The notes under the pieces were generated by a model. The model did not search any database and was not told the origin of the DNA. It saw only the letters and a program-made list of their open reading frames with translations. DNA of 64,000 nt, taken from Candidatus Thorarchaeota archaeon (lineage in GTDB: Archaea; Asgardarchaeota; Thorarchaeia; Thorarchaeales; Thorarchaeaceae). Positions 1-8,606 of this stretch are shown piece after piece (the stretch's first letter is position 1; every line of letters starts with the position of its first letter). Position numbers and translations under genes: made by a program. The stretch spans positions 186,030 to 250,029 of the forward strand of contig JAIZWL010000003.1 of NCBI GenBank assembly GCA_021498125.1, given 5' to 3'.

Positions 1-965
1 CTGCGGATCACTCAGTTCAACCAAGTGGTACATCTGTGCAGTTCACTGTGACAGACACTCATCTTGATTATGTGGCTTGCAGTTGGGATGGTGAAACTTG
101 GGTGAATCTGACTGCTCCTTACTCAACAGCACTCCCATCAGGTGACGGTTCTCATACCCTCCAGATCAATGCCACAGATACTGCTGGCAACACTGTCACT
201 GTCAAGTACATATTCACAGTTGATGATACCGCCCCTGTGCTCACTCTTGTATCACCCACCAATGGCACCATTCATCAGAGTGGTGTTGATATCAGTTTCT
301 CGATCTTGGATGAGCATCTTGATTCTGTGCGTTTCCAGTGGGATGGTGGCTCATGGGTGCCTCTGTCCACGCCGTACACGATACAATTGCCTTCTGGTGA
401 CGGGTTTCATGCGCTGGTAGTGGAAGCCACTGATGCGGCTGGCCACACTGCAAATCTGCATGCGTCCTTTGTTACGGACGATCAAGCCCCCATTCTAGAC
501 ACCCCTGATGATGTCGAGTATGTCGAGGGTACAACTGGGCACTCCGTTGAATGGACACCTCATGATCTCCACGCCGCGAACTATACGGTGTATCTTGATG
601 GTGATGTCCTTGCACAAGGGCTATGGACCGACTCTGAGGCGATCTCGGTATCAATCGATGGACTTGCACAAGGAACACACACATTGAGCATTGAACTTGA
701 GGACGGAGCTGGAAATACTGTTTCAGATGACCTAGTTGTTACTGTTACACCAATGTCCACTAGCACCACTACAACGACAACTGTGACCACAACAACCCCC
801 ATTACAACAGCAACCCCCACACCCACGACTACTTCTAGCAGTGGCCTCCCAGACATACTTGGAATGAGCTTTGGTGTCTTTATCACAATGATCGGTACCA
901 GTATTCTCATAGTGCTGGTAGTATTTTTCTTTGCAGTCCGACGTGGCGCTCCTGCTGGAAAATAA
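1..965 (+). CDS. Ig-repeat surface protein, C-terminal part (5' end outside window)
   Basis: The frame is open from the first bases of the window, so this is the last ~320 residues of a larger secreted protein. Two ~90-residue beta-sandwich repeats are visible, each with the pattern HLD-x-V, SWDG/QWDG-x-x-WV, PSGDG and ATD-x-AG, typical of archaeal and bacterial Ig-like adhesion repeats. A third, divergent domain follows. Then comes a Thr/Ser/Pro-rich stalk, probably O-glycosylated, a ~23-residue hydrophobic helix and a short basic tail ending in K. This is the usual layout of an archaeal S-layer-anchored protein: repeats outside, stalk, C-terminal membrane anchor. The ligand is unknown. It converges on the TauE/SafE gene with a hairpin between them. 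Confidence 0.85.
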   Translation, partial: ADHSVQPSGTSVQFTVTDTHLDYVACSWDGETWVNLTAPYSTALPSGDGSHTLQINATDTAGNTVTVKYIFTVDDTAPVLTLVSPTNGTIHQSGVDISFSILDEHLDSVRFQWDGGSWVPLSTPYTIQLPSGDGFHALVVEATDAAGHTANLHASFVTDDQAPILDTPDDVEYVEGTTGHSVEWTPHDLHAANYTVYLDGDVLAQGLWTDSEAISVSIDGLAQGTHTLSIELEDGAGNTVSDDLVVTVTPMSTSTTTTTTVTTTTPITTATPTPTTTSSSGLPDILGMSFGVFITMIGTSILIVLVVFFFAVRRGAPAGK

Positions 966-978
966 GTAAAATCCCGAG

Positions 979-1012
979 AAGGAGAGTATGTGCTATACAT
1001 ACGTCTCCTTTC
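979..1012. terminator. Bidirectional hairpin terminator between convergent genes
   Basis: An interrupted inverted repeat: AAGGAGA plus GTATGT pairs with ACATAC plus TCTCCTT across a 5-nt loop with one bulged base. It is followed by a pyrimidine-rich tract on the + strand. It lies directly between two convergent stop codons, so it probably ends transcription from one or both sides. Confidence 0.55.
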
Positions 1013-1045
1013 TCTCCTTGTTTGATTTAGGCATCCCCGTTGAGA

Positions 1046-1870
1046 TTAGATTGGTAGTCCCAAAAATGAGAAGAGTCCTATCATCTTCAGGCCCATGTAA
1101 ATCATCACTACGATGAAGATCCACTTCAGAACTTTCGGATTGACCTTATGGGCCGAATGAGCACCAAGCTGTGCCAGTGGTATGCTTGTCCCTGCAAGAA
1201 GGATCCACTGTAGAAGGTTCACGTATCCGATTGAGAACTCAGGCAGGCCTACTACCCCAAGACCTAAGATCATGTAGCTCAGTGCGCCTCCGGTAGCTGT
1301 AAAGATCATCATTGCAGTCGAGGTTCCCACTGCCTCGTGCATCTGGAAGTTGAGGAATAGTATCATGACCGGGATGACAAGAACCCCGCCACCAATACCA
1401 ATGAGTCCCGTAACGAAACCTAAGACGATTCCCCAGAACACGTAGGCTGCTGTACTCTGACTGACCTCACCTTCTGTTCTAATCGGCTTGGCCGTGATCA
1501 TTCTCACCGAACCAAGCAGGATTGCCAAGCCAAAGATGAGCGTCAGGATATTTCCTGGTAGTTGTGATGCCACAAAGGCTCCAAAGAATCCTGCAACTGC
1601 CCCTACTACTCCCAACGTGATTGCGGGTTTCCACATGACGACCTCCTTCGTATGATGTCGAAATGCTCCACTCAGTGCTGTTGGCAAGACGACTAGTAGA
1701 TTTGTTCCAAACGATACGCGTATCGCTATTGTGGGGTCGATTCCACTGGCGAGGAGGATGTAGTACTGGACGGGGATCATGATGAAACATCCACCAACGC
1801 CCAGCATTCCTGAAATAAGTCCCACTGCCGCTCCCGTGATTAACAGGGCGATCATGAACATCGGATCCAT
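1046..1870 (-). CDS. TauE/SafE-family anion permease
   Basis: Integral membrane protein of 274 residues with about eight hydrophobic segments. It shows the duplicated family signature: a Gly-rich loop near the N terminus (GMLGVGG) and its counterpart at mid-protein (GLIGIGGG). The family (PF01925) exports sulfite or sulfonates, or moves other small organic anions; the substrate cannot be told from sequence. An upstream GTG at 1879 gives a longer frame. The ATG at 1870 is preferred because an AGGTGA Shine-Dalgarno sits 5 nt before it and overlaps the GTG. It is a single gene, with no sulfur-metabolism gene next to it. Confidence 0.85.
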   Translation of the reverse strand: MDPMFMIALLITGAAVGLISGMLGVGGCFIMIPVQYYILLASGIDPTIAIRVSFGTNLLVVLPTALSGAFRHHTKEVVMWKPAITLGVVGAVAGFFGAFVASQLPGNILTLIFGLAILLGSVRMITAKPIRTEGEVSQSTAAYVFWGIVLGFVTGLIGIGGGVLVIPVMILFLNFQMHEAVGTSTAMMIFTATGGALSYMILGLGVVGLPEFSIGYVNLLQWILLAGTSIPLAQLGAHSAHKVNPKVLKWIFIVVMIYMGLKMIGLFSFLGLPI

Positions 1871-1875
1871 TCTTG

Positions 1876-1881
1876 TCACCT
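1876..1881 (-). promoter_or_regulatory. Shine-Dalgarno fixing the TauE/SafE start
   Basis: AGGTGA on the minus strand, 5 nt upstream of the ATG at 1870. It overlaps the alternative GTG at 1879, which makes the longer start unlikely. Confidence 0.6.
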
Positions 1882-2055
1882 ACAATTCACTATGATTCTA
1901 TATGGGTCCTTGAGCATAAGCTTTTATCGCGACCCACGGCCCCGCAATTATACGGTATATTTGAATATGCCGATACATCATAAAAATCACGGTAAATAAT
2001 TAGTAATTAGAAACCTCCTGTCATAATTATCGATTTACATTACAATATAGTATAC

Positions 2056-2766
2056 CTACAACACGACTGTGTAATCTTCGGCCTGCAAAAGGTATAATGT
2101 TGCGTCACTACTAGGTTGTCCGTCACCGATCACGAGAGTCTGATTTTGTGTTAACTCTCTATCCGCAAAACCAAATGAATACCAATATGCTTTCCAACAA
2201 ACGGTAACGACTAATTTGAAATGAAGCAAGTCATAATTATGGTTTTTTGCAATTTGATTCGGAATCCAAAGTTTTAATGTTGTAATAAAATCGGTTTCGT
2301 TTATACCTCCGGTATTACAGACTATTTGCAGTTGGCCAATATGGTAATACTGTGAATCTAAATCATCTGCACTGTTCCAGGATTTCATTACAAGTCGAGT
2401 AGTCTGACCAGACCATGTATCACGGATCTCACTACCACCCGTATAATTCTCATTATCCCCATAGTTGCCTGTCACATTTGAGTGGCCTATAGCAGTACAG
2501 TTTGTATAAAGATCTGCTAAGTGTACGTATGGTTCAGCAATCGTAATCCATGAAATGGGCGCATGCTCACTAACATCCGTCACATAGACATCAATGAAAC
2601 ACACTCTTGGTTCATAATGCCAACCCCAAGATCCAGCAATTTGATTTGCAACTACTTTAACAAAAATTGGAAACTCTGTCAATCCGCCAGTATCCACCCA
2701 CCATATATCAAATGGAGTTTTCACCAGCATCGTAAAATCTGATCCCTTATAGTGCTCGAAAAGACG
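2056..2766 (-). pseudogene. Hypothetical protein truncated by IS insertion (N terminus lost)
   Basis: About 235 residues of an AT-rich frame, unrecognised. The sequence is rich in Trp, Tyr, Asn and Thr with several N-x-T/S sequons, which suggests an extracytoplasmic beta-rich domain. The open frame formally continues to 2874, but its first ~36 codons are antisense to the GC-rich transposase relic starting near 2770, so they are chance coding. No signal peptide remains. The ATG at 2730 could give a shortened product, but there is no convincing ribosome site. It probably encoded a secreted protein that is now broken. A different reading, a gene that naturally starts at 2730, cannot be excluded. 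Confidence 0.5.
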
Positions 2767-2770
2767 CTGA

Positions 2771-3269
2771 AACGGCGATTTACGTATGGCACTCCACGCC
2801 GTCGTGGACACCGACACCCTCCTGGTCCTTGCAGCACGGGTCCGGTCCCGACCCGGGGGCGATGCCAGACACATGGTCGCCCTCCTTGATCAGGTCGTGG
2901 CCCCACAGCTCGAACGGGTCTACGGGGGCAAGGCCTACCTCTCTCGAAAGGGCGAACGTCCAGTACATCCATGACCGCGGGGCCTACCCTGCCATCGAAC
3001 CCAAGAGGGGCTGACGGGCCGGTCGCACGGCTATCGTGGCTATAAGGAGCTGCTCAGGGAGTACCGACGAGACCCAGAGGGCTGGAAGGCCAGACACGCC
3101 TACGGGCAGCGGAGCCTGGTCGAGACCGTCTTTGGCATGATGAAAGTGCAGTTCGGAGGAGGCCTGAGTTCACGAGGGAGGATTCCGCGAACAACGTCGC
3201 GAGGTCTTGCTGAAGGTGCTCCTGCACAACATCGAGCGGCTCAGCTTCCTGGAGTGTGACGGGAGGTGA
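2771..3269 (+). pseudogene. Decayed IS4/IS5-type DDE transposase
   Basis: Three short frames join into one transposase C-terminal half if frameshifts are allowed. From about 2786 it reads LHAVVDTDT ... LLDQV ... GGKAYLSRK. After a shift it continues YIHDRGAYPAIEPKR. After another shift it reads GYKELLREY ... RSLVETVFGMMK, whose Glu is the likely catalytic E of the DDE triad. A last shift gives REVLLKVLLHNIERL and a stop. The N-terminal part with the first Asp is missing. The DNA is visibly GC-richer than both flanks. It interrupts the hypothetical gene on its left. No intact terminal repeats or target duplication could be recognised. Confidence 0.75.
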
Positions 3270-3470
3270 CTTTTCACAGAACCTCTCTATACCCTATTCT
3301 GGTTTCTATTACTACAGGGGATATTTCTATTATTAAATACGTGTGTACAGTATGGCACACAGAGCGATTTCAAAGCATAATGTTGGTCTTGTCTGTGGAT
3401 TAATATCTCAAAAACCGTCTACGAGCAATAATGGGACGTTTAAGCAGGTACATGCCCTCACTTCCCAAAT

Positions 3471-4217
3471 TTAATTAGTTCGTCCAACTACTAATCCTCC
3501 GACACTTACGGCACCTTTGTCCCGGAGCCTTCGTGCACAGTATTCCAATGTGTTTCCTGTAGTAAGTATATCATCAATGATAAGAACTGAGGAGTCGGCA
3601 GGCAGCACCCCTGGCCCCGCTATGAATTGCTTCTCCGCAGATATCCGTCGGGCACCTCTGCCGAGTTTATGCATCTCTTTGTCATCGTTCTCTTGAATTC
3701 GCTGAAGGAGATCCTTTCTTGGTTTGGGCAGGCCCGTAATTTCACAGCACTTTTCAGCAATAACTTCTACAGGATTATATTTTTTACGGCTAGTATCTAT
3801 TGGAACTACGGTAACTATATTGCTCATTTGCATTATCTCTGATGCTGTCGAGAGAACAAATATTCCAAGGGCCGCGCCTATCTTCTCCGCAATCTCCATA
3901 TTGCTCTTTGCAGATATAAGATCCTGCGATAAATCCAGAGCACGTCCCTGTATTCTTTGTTGTACTGAAATCTCCGACCAGGTGTAGTATGTACCCATTG
4001 CAATAACTCGTTCGAGTGCTTGCCATTCACAACAGGTAGAGCAGCATCCCCTGTCTATGTCAAGGGAACCTTGAGTACCTTGACAGCGAGGGCACACTCC
4101 CTGATGTATCTTGTATCGTCTTGTGGATGATGCATCTTGACTACCACTTTCTTTGTTTTTAATGACTATCTGATTGCCTTCTTTTGTCACAGTGTACTTT
4201 TTTCCATTGATTTCCAC
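3471..4217 (-). CDS. comF: ComF-like phosphoribosyltransferase-domain protein
   Basis: About 248 residues. An N-terminal beta stretch leads into a double zinc-knuckle (CPRC near residue 42, then a CC-x-x-CC cluster) and a type I phosphoribosyltransferase domain. The PRPP-binding loop VLIIDDILTTGNT lies ~35 residues from the C terminus. In bacteria ComF works with DprA and ComFA in DNA uptake; its biochemical role is unsettled, and archaeal homologues are uncharacterised. The frame could begin at a GTG at 4250 overlapping the dprA stop by one base. The GTG at 4217 is preferred because GGAGGAGG precedes it. It is co-transcribed downstream of dprA, which strengthens the family call. Confidence 0.75.
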   Translation of the reverse strand: MEINGKKYTVTKEGNQIVIKNKESGSQDASSTRRYKIHQGVCPRCQGTQGSLDIDRGCCSTCCEWQALERVIAMGTYYTWSEISVQQRIQGRALDLSQDLISAKSNMEIAEKIGAALGIFVLSTASEIMQMSNIVTVVPIDTSRKKYNPVEVIAEKCCEITGLPKPRKDLLQRIQENDDKEMHKLGRGARRISAEKQFIAGPGVLPADSSVLIIDDILTTGNTLEYCARRLRDKGAVSVGGLVVGRTN

Positions 4218-4220
4218 ATC

Positions 4221-4228
4221 CCTCCTCC
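4221..4228 (-). promoter_or_regulatory. Strong Shine-Dalgarno upstream of comF
   Basis: GGAGGAGG on the minus strand, 3 nt (6 nt from the first GGAGG) before the GTG at 4217. It lies inside the longer reading that starts at 4250, so it argues for the shorter protein. Confidence 0.55.
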
Positions 4229-4249
4229 ATATGTCTGGAGTATGTGCCA

Positions 4250-5239
4250 CTATAACACCTCTAGACTTTGCTCTATCTCATCGGCATCAGAAATGGGTAT
4301 GGCCCCTTCATTTATGAGGTGCAATGGTAACTCCGCTTGGAGCATTTCTGGATGGACTGGTCGTAATACGAATAGTGGACGCTTCATGCTCATTGCAAAT
4401 CGGGCCTGGTGCCTAGTTCCACTTTCTGTTCGCCCCTCAATAATAATTGTTGCCCGTGAAAGGGCTGCAATAATTCGGTTCCTCTGGACGAACATATAGT
4501 TTCTGACCTTTGTGTGTGGTGGATACTCGGAAATCAATGCCCCACCTTGCTGAAGAATTTTATTGGCAAGAGAACTATTATGCATCGGGACAATTTTTTC
4601 AACATAACTGGGAAGCACGGCAATGGTCTTCCCCCCATCTGCATCGAGAGCTCCAGTGTGAGCTTGTTCATCAACTCCAAAGGCTAGTCCCGAAATGATA
4701 ATGTATCCCCGTTGGGCAAGGGCTTTTGCAAGAGTATATGCCATCTTTTTTCCGTACTCGGTTGGATTGCGAGTACCTACAATTGCTATTGCATTGTCTA
4801 GGCGGTCTAGTAGTATATTCCCTCGTACAAATAATGTCCGTGGGGGGTTTTCAAGGTCAAAGAGGGCTCGCGGATAACCCTGTCCAATTATTGGATGTAT
4901 CTCTATCCCTTTTTGTAGAATGCGTTTCACCATTTGTCGGTAGTCTATTTCTTTGACATAATTTCGTGCCTTTGCAATAACTTTGTCAATAATTGACTCT
5001 TCAAGTTGAGGTGTTGAATGTGTTCGTACGAGAAGTCTTTGTGCCGTTCCATCCCTGAGAATAATCTCATCCGCTTTACTTTGCTTTTCAGTGGGTGGGT
5101 GATATTGAAGGGCCTTTTCAAAACTCTCGAATTGGCGAAGAATTTCAATGGCCGTTTCGTAATCGCACTCTTTAACACTGCTGAGGGCTAACCATGCGGC
5201 GTAGTGTTCGATGCGCCTATCTAGGTCTGCTGTGTTCAT
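4250..5239 (-). CDS. dprA: DprA/Smf-type DNA-processing protein
   Basis: 329 residues with the Rossmann-like DprA core. Motifs in order: LENPPRTLFVRGN, AIVGTRNPTEYG, SGLAFGVDEQAH, GKTIAVLP, LISEYPP, RNRIIAALS and SGTRHQARFAM. In bacteria DprA binds incoming single-stranded DNA and loads RecA. Here it may protect or process ssDNA for RadA; that is inference. An N-terminal helical region of ~90 residues is also typical. The ATG at 5239 has GAAGGT 6 nt upstream. The stop overlaps the possible GTG of comF by one base, so the two genes form an operon. No pilus or ComEC gene is in the window, so transformation competence cannot be claimed. Confidence 0.85.
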   Translation of the reverse strand: MNTADLDRRIEHYAAWLALSSVKECDYETAIEILRQFESFEKALQYHPPTEKQSKADEIILRDGTAQRLLVRTHSTPQLEESIIDKVIAKARNYVKEIDYRQMVKRILQKGIEIHPIIGQGYPRALFDLENPPRTLFVRGNILLDRLDNAIAIVGTRNPTEYGKKMAYTLAKALAQRGYIIISGLAFGVDEQAHTGALDADGGKTIAVLPSYVEKIVPMHNSSLANKILQQGGALISEYPPHTKVRNYMFVQRNRIIAALSRATIIIEGRTESGTRHQARFAMSMKRPLFVLRPVHPEMLQAELPLHLINEGAIPISDADEIEQSLEVL

Positions 5240-5459
5240 CTTTAAACCTTCACTCGACCGTCACCTAAAACTATTGTTCCTACACATATAAGCCTCAATA
5301 TTGTTACGCTTGAGTCTGCTGTTCAAGCTTTTAGATTTCCAATATTCACCTATAAGTGATCATCTTAATGGAATTCTGACGCAGAAAATATCTATTTCAT
5401 CTTGACTTGGTGATCCTACCGAAAATTGAGGACTCGCGCTTACTGAGTACTGACAGCAA

Positions 5460-6773
5460 CTATTTGATCATCGGCTCTGGCAGTTTTAGTGACTCATGGA
5501 TCTTCTGTTCGAAGATCTGACGGGCCATCTTCATCAGGCTCTTCTCGATTCCTGCAATATTATTGTTTGTTGCAACGACAAGGTTCACCTTTGTCACAAT
5601 GCCTCTATCATCAGTCCAGTAATGATGGATTAGTGTACCACGAGGGGCCTCCACGCAACCAACGCCATTCCCTTTTCGCGGTTCAACATCTGTGACTTTT
5701 ACGTCTGTCCTGACGATGTCTGGGTCTTGTAGTAGCAGGTCGATCTCTTCCACAGCCTGAACCATCTCGATGACACGTGCCCAATGATATGCAAAGGTCG
5801 CATGAATTGGACGACCCAGCTTGGATCTCATCTCCTCAAGTGCTTCCTGAGCAAGAGGAGTCTTCATCTTGTCAGCAATGTTACAACGTGCAAGTGAATT
5901 TGCACGCCATATTCCCTTTGGATATCCTGCCTCTTTGAAATAGATATGTGTCGCATATGAGTGGCGAGGCACGTACTCTCCAAAGTATTTTCGATAGTCC
6001 TTCTGTCTAAAGTCCGCGACTATCTTTCCTTTTGGATCCATAACCCGAAGTTTACCATCATAGATCTCTAATGCGCCCTTGTCGTGAGTTCCTATGTAAT
6101 AGGTCGGGACAACCGCGAGCTTGGTTATTGGATCCCAGTAGTCCTCTACGACCTTCTTGGCAAGATCTACGGTCTGAGCGAGCCACTCTTTGAGACCCTC
6201 CATCATGTCTAGAAAGCGGTCTCGTTTCTCTTCAGAGAAGGGATTGAGCATGCCTCCGGGAACTGCGGTGACCGGGTGAATTGCCTTCCCCCCAACAGCC
6301 ATTGCCAAGTCCTGTCCATACTGCATGATCTGAAGGGCGAGTTTGCCCACATCAGGTAGTGCCTTAATAATGGCGACAACGTTCCGTTTCGAGGGGTCAC
6401 CAAAGGGGCCAGCAAGAAAGTCTGGTGCTGCAAGTGCAAAGAAGTGTAGTCCATGTGATGAGAGCTGTTTTGCATTGATGAGTAGTCGGCGTACCTTTAC
6501 TGCGGCGGGAGTGGGAGTAATCCCCCATGCTGCCTCAACAGCCTTCACAGAGGCAAGATGGTGTGGTTCCGGACAGATTCCACAGATGCGTTCTGCAATA
6601 CGCGGGACCTCTTCAGCAAAGCGGCCCTCCAAGAATTTTTCAAAGAATCTTGTGGAGGTGACATTGAATTGTACGTCTTTGACCTTGCCATCTTTACCCA
6701 GTTTAATCGTGAGGTCGCCATGGCCCTCGAGACGAGTGACTGGTTCTATCCGTATGATTTTCTCGCCTGTCAT
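5460..6773 (-). CDS. mvhA: F420-non-reducing [NiFe] hydrogenase large subunit, lacking C-terminal Ni-binding motif
   Basis: 437-residue group 3c large subunit that oxidises H2 and, in methanogens, passes electrons through MvhG and MvhD to heterodisulfide reductase. The N-terminal metal motif is present: RICGICPEPHH, with C64, C67 and H71. N-terminal EPVTRLEGHG is also canonical. The protein ends ...KLPEPMIK-stop, right where the family continues into the second motif (DPCxxCxxH) that supplies the other two Ni-Fe cysteines. Neither the 3' flank nor readthrough of the TAG restores it. The same truncation is known in Methanococcus VhuA, whose motif sits on the tiny VhuU peptide; no such peptide was found here. 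The start overlaps the mvhG stop by one base (TAATG). Confidence 0.9.
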   Translation of the reverse strand: MTGEKIIRIEPVTRLEGHGDLTIKLGKDGKVKDVQFNVTSTRFFEKFLEGRFAEEVPRIAERICGICPEPHHLASVKAVEAAWGITPTPAAVKVRRLLINAKQLSSHGLHFFALAAPDFLAGPFGDPSKRNVVAIIKALPDVGKLALQIMQYGQDLAMAVGGKAIHPVTAVPGGMLNPFSEEKRDRFLDMMEGLKEWLAQTVDLAKKVVEDYWDPITKLAVVPTYYIGTHDKGALEIYDGKLRVMDPKGKIVADFRQKDYRKYFGEYVPRHSYATHIYFKEAGYPKGIWRANSLARCNIADKMKTPLAQEALEEMRSKLGRPIHATFAYHWARVIEMVQAVEEIDLLLQDPDIVRTDVKVTDVEPRKGNGVGCVEAPRGTLIHHYWTDDRGIVTKVNLVVATNNNIAGIEKSLMKMARQIFEQKIHESLKLPEPMIK

Positions 6774-7678
6774 TATGACTCCTCCTTTGTAGTAGTGATC
6801 TTTGAGATGAATGATGCCGCATAATCTGTAAAGTAGAACGAGCCTATCGGATCCGGGAACATTTTCTTGAGTTCCTCAGGGCTCATGTCAGTGATTGCCC
6901 CAAGGGCTGAGATGATTTTTGCACCATGGTCTTTGATGGACGGTGGTGGTCCAAAACAACCTTTACAGGGAGAATTAGCAGAGGGGCACTGCGCGCCGCA
7001 CAGTCCAATTGTGGCAAATCCAAGGCAGAGATACCCCTGATCGAGAAGGCACTTGTTCGGATCGATATGGCCTTCGTAGGTCCGATGAAACTCTGTGATG
7101 TGTTTCTCCTCGCGTTCTCTTGGACATTGATCGCATACAGTCCTATTCGGAAGGTCAAACGGTTTACCTGTCAGGAGAGCGACCACTGCATCATAGATAT
7201 TGTCACTGGTCGGTGGGCATCCTGGAATAATCAACTCGAAGGGAACCAAGTCGGGATTGGGAACAATATGATCCGTGAATCCCGGGACATTCTCATCCGG
7301 GACTCTTGGATCTGTGATAGTTTCGACCTTGAGGAACTTTCTTGTAATGGCCTCGTCTATCTTCCATTGATTGAGAAGCCCTTGCACTCCTCCATAGCAC
7401 GAGCATGATCCCCATGCCACGAGGACTTGGCTCTTCTCGCGCATGACGTTGAGAAGGTGAACATCTTCTTTTGTTCTGCAGCTACCCTCAACAAATCCGA
7501 TATGGATAGACTGTTTCGGCATCTTTTCGAGGTCACTCAATTTGTAATCGACAACAGCGGGCCAGTACATGATCTGTAGTTGTGGTAAGACCTCCAAGAG
7601 TCGAAGGTGCAGGTCTACAAGGGACTGGTCGCAACCCCAGCATGAAGAGAGTTGTGCAAAGGCAACACGCTTTGGCAT
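6773..7678 (-). CDS. mvhG: F420-non-reducing hydrogenase small (electron-transfer) subunit
   Basis: 301 residues; the soluble small subunit that carries Fe-S clusters between the NiFe site and MvhD. Proximal-cluster cysteines appear in the N-terminal SSCWGC and in WGSCSC and GCPPT. The distal cysteine-rich region contains CDQCPREREEKH, LCGAQCPSANSPCKGC and related residues. There is no twin-Arg signal, consistent with the cytoplasmic group 3 enzymes. It lies between mvhD (1-nt gap) and mvhA (1-nt overlap), so the three are one operon with coupled translation. Confidence 0.92.
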   Translation of the reverse strand: MPKRVAFAQLSSCWGCDQSLVDLHLRLLEVLPQLQIMYWPAVVDYKLSDLEKMPKQSIHIGFVEGSCRTKEDVHLLNVMREKSQVLVAWGSCSCYGGVQGLLNQWKIDEAITRKFLKVETITDPRVPDENVPGFTDHIVPNPDLVPFELIIPGCPPTSDNIYDAVVALLTGKPFDLPNRTVCDQCPREREEKHITEFHRTYEGHIDPNKCLLDQGYLCLGFATIGLCGAQCPSANSPCKGCFGPPPSIKDHGAKIISALGAITDMSPEELKKMFPDPIGSFYFTDYAASFISKITTTKEES

Positions 7679-7679
7679 C

Positions 7680-8153
7680 CTATTTTCCCTCCTTTCTCAT
7701 TGGGCTTGGTCCGAGTTCTTTGATCCGTTCCACCATACCCCGAATCCCCTCTGCAAAGACATCTCCCTCAGCCGCGCTTGCCCACTGAAGATGGATTCTT
7801 CTCGAATCCATTCCTGCCTCTTCGAGAAGATTTTGGAGGAGTGCGAATCTGGCACGCATCTTGAGATTCCCGGTAGAATAGTGGCAATCACCGGGGTGAC
7901 AGCCAGAGATGAGCACTCCGTCTGCGCCCTGATATAATGCATCAAGAATGAAGGTCGGATCAATGCGTCCTGTGCAATTGACCCTGATGATCCTCACATT
8001 TGGCGGCATCTGTAGCCTACTCGTTCCTGCAAGATCCGCTCCCGCATAGCTGCACCAATTACAGCAGAGTGCTAAAATACGAGGTTCGAACTCTCTTTTT
8101 TTCTTAGACTTTGATCTTGTCTTAGACCTCGCCTTTAATGTAGTTTTCACCAC
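7680..8153 (-). CDS. mvhD: MvhD-type [2Fe-2S] electron-transfer subunit
   Basis: 157 residues with the family motifs ALCCNWCSYAGADLAG, RVNCTGRIDP and GCHPGDCHYSTGN; the cysteines hold a [2Fe-2S] cluster. MvhD bridges the hydrogenase to HdrA. No hdr gene is in the window, so the partner lies elsewhere. Methanococcal VhuD can carry selenocysteine in the first motif; here the codon is plain Cys. The frame can be extended to 8234, but GGAGGT 6 nt before the GTG at 8153 marks the true start. The Lys/Arg-rich segment after it (KARSKTRSKSKKKREF) is an unusual basic N-terminal tail. Confidence 0.9.
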   Translation of the reverse strand: MVKTTLKARSKTRSKSKKKREFEPRILALCCNWCSYAGADLAGTSRLQMPPNVRIIRVNCTGRIDPTFILDALYQGADGVLISGCHPGDCHYSTGNLKMRARFALLQNLLEEAGMDSRRIHLQWASAAEGDVFAEGIRGMVERIKELGPSPMRKEGK

Positions 8154-8159
8154 TAGAGG

Positions 8160-8165
8160 ACCTCC
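8160..8165 (-). promoter_or_regulatory. Shine-Dalgarno fixing the mvhD start
   Basis: GGAGGT on the minus strand with 6 nt to the GTG at 8153. This is the only good ribosome site in the 5' part of the frame. Confidence 0.65.
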
Positions 8166-8308
8166 CTTCGGTCCTTGTGTTGGTATGCGTATCGTTCCTA
8201 AAAGCGTTCGTGCCCTGTGCACGTACATAATCATACAGTTGAATGACCGGGTACGTTCATTTTAACTCTTTCAAATGATAGAAATAGGTAGTTTTATTTC
8301 TCTCTTTG

Positions 8309-8348
8309 CTATATTAAAAGTATGTACGTGTGTCTCCTATGAGGAGGT
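8309..8348 (+). promoter_or_regulatory. TATA-like box and Shine-Dalgarno for the RAM-domain gene
   Basis: A TATATTAAAAG-like box near 8310-8320 sits about 25 bp before the stretch that contains GAGGAGGT (8341-8348), which is 9 nt from the ATG at 8358. The spacing suggests a short leader. The position is divergent from the mvhD operon. Confidence 0.45.
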
Positions 8349-8357
8349 ATTGGTGCG

Positions 8358-8594
8358 ATGATTATTGCATTCATTATGGGAAAGATTGATTCCGCAAAGG
8401 CCCATGACATTCTCAATAAGGTACGTGACCTTGAACCAGTGGAAGAGGCATATCTCATCTATGGTGCCTATGACCTGCTGATCAAGGGCACATTCAAGAG
8501 TCCGGAGTCTCTCAGTTCCTTTGTGGTAGATGAGCTACGAAACATAGATGGTGTTCGTGACACTGTGACGAATGTGTGTGCGAGTTCCAGCTAG
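8358..8594 (+). CDS. Stand-alone Lrp/AsnC-type ligand-binding (RAM) domain protein
   Basis: 78 residues matching only the C-terminal effector domain of Lrp/AsnC regulators: alternating beta-alpha-beta with YLIYGAYDLLIKG and a closing beta strand that ends in VTNVCASS. No DNA-binding helix-turn-helix is present. Such stand-alone RAM proteins usually bind an amino acid or small ligand and assemble with a full Lrp partner or with enzymes. A strong GAGGAGGT precedes the ATG. It is followed after 12 nt by a small unknown gene and faces away from the hydrogenase operon. Confidence 0.8.
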   Translation: MIIAFIMGKIDSAKAHDILNKVRDLEPVEEAYLIYGAYDLLIKGTFKSPESLSSFVVDELRNIDGVRDTVTNVCASSS

Positions 8595-8606
8595 GGGGCT
8601 GTTTCT

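Noticed and set aside
5401..5459. Possible UGA/UAG readthrough extension of mvhA
   Set aside because: Translation past the stop has no DPCxxC motif and soon ends.
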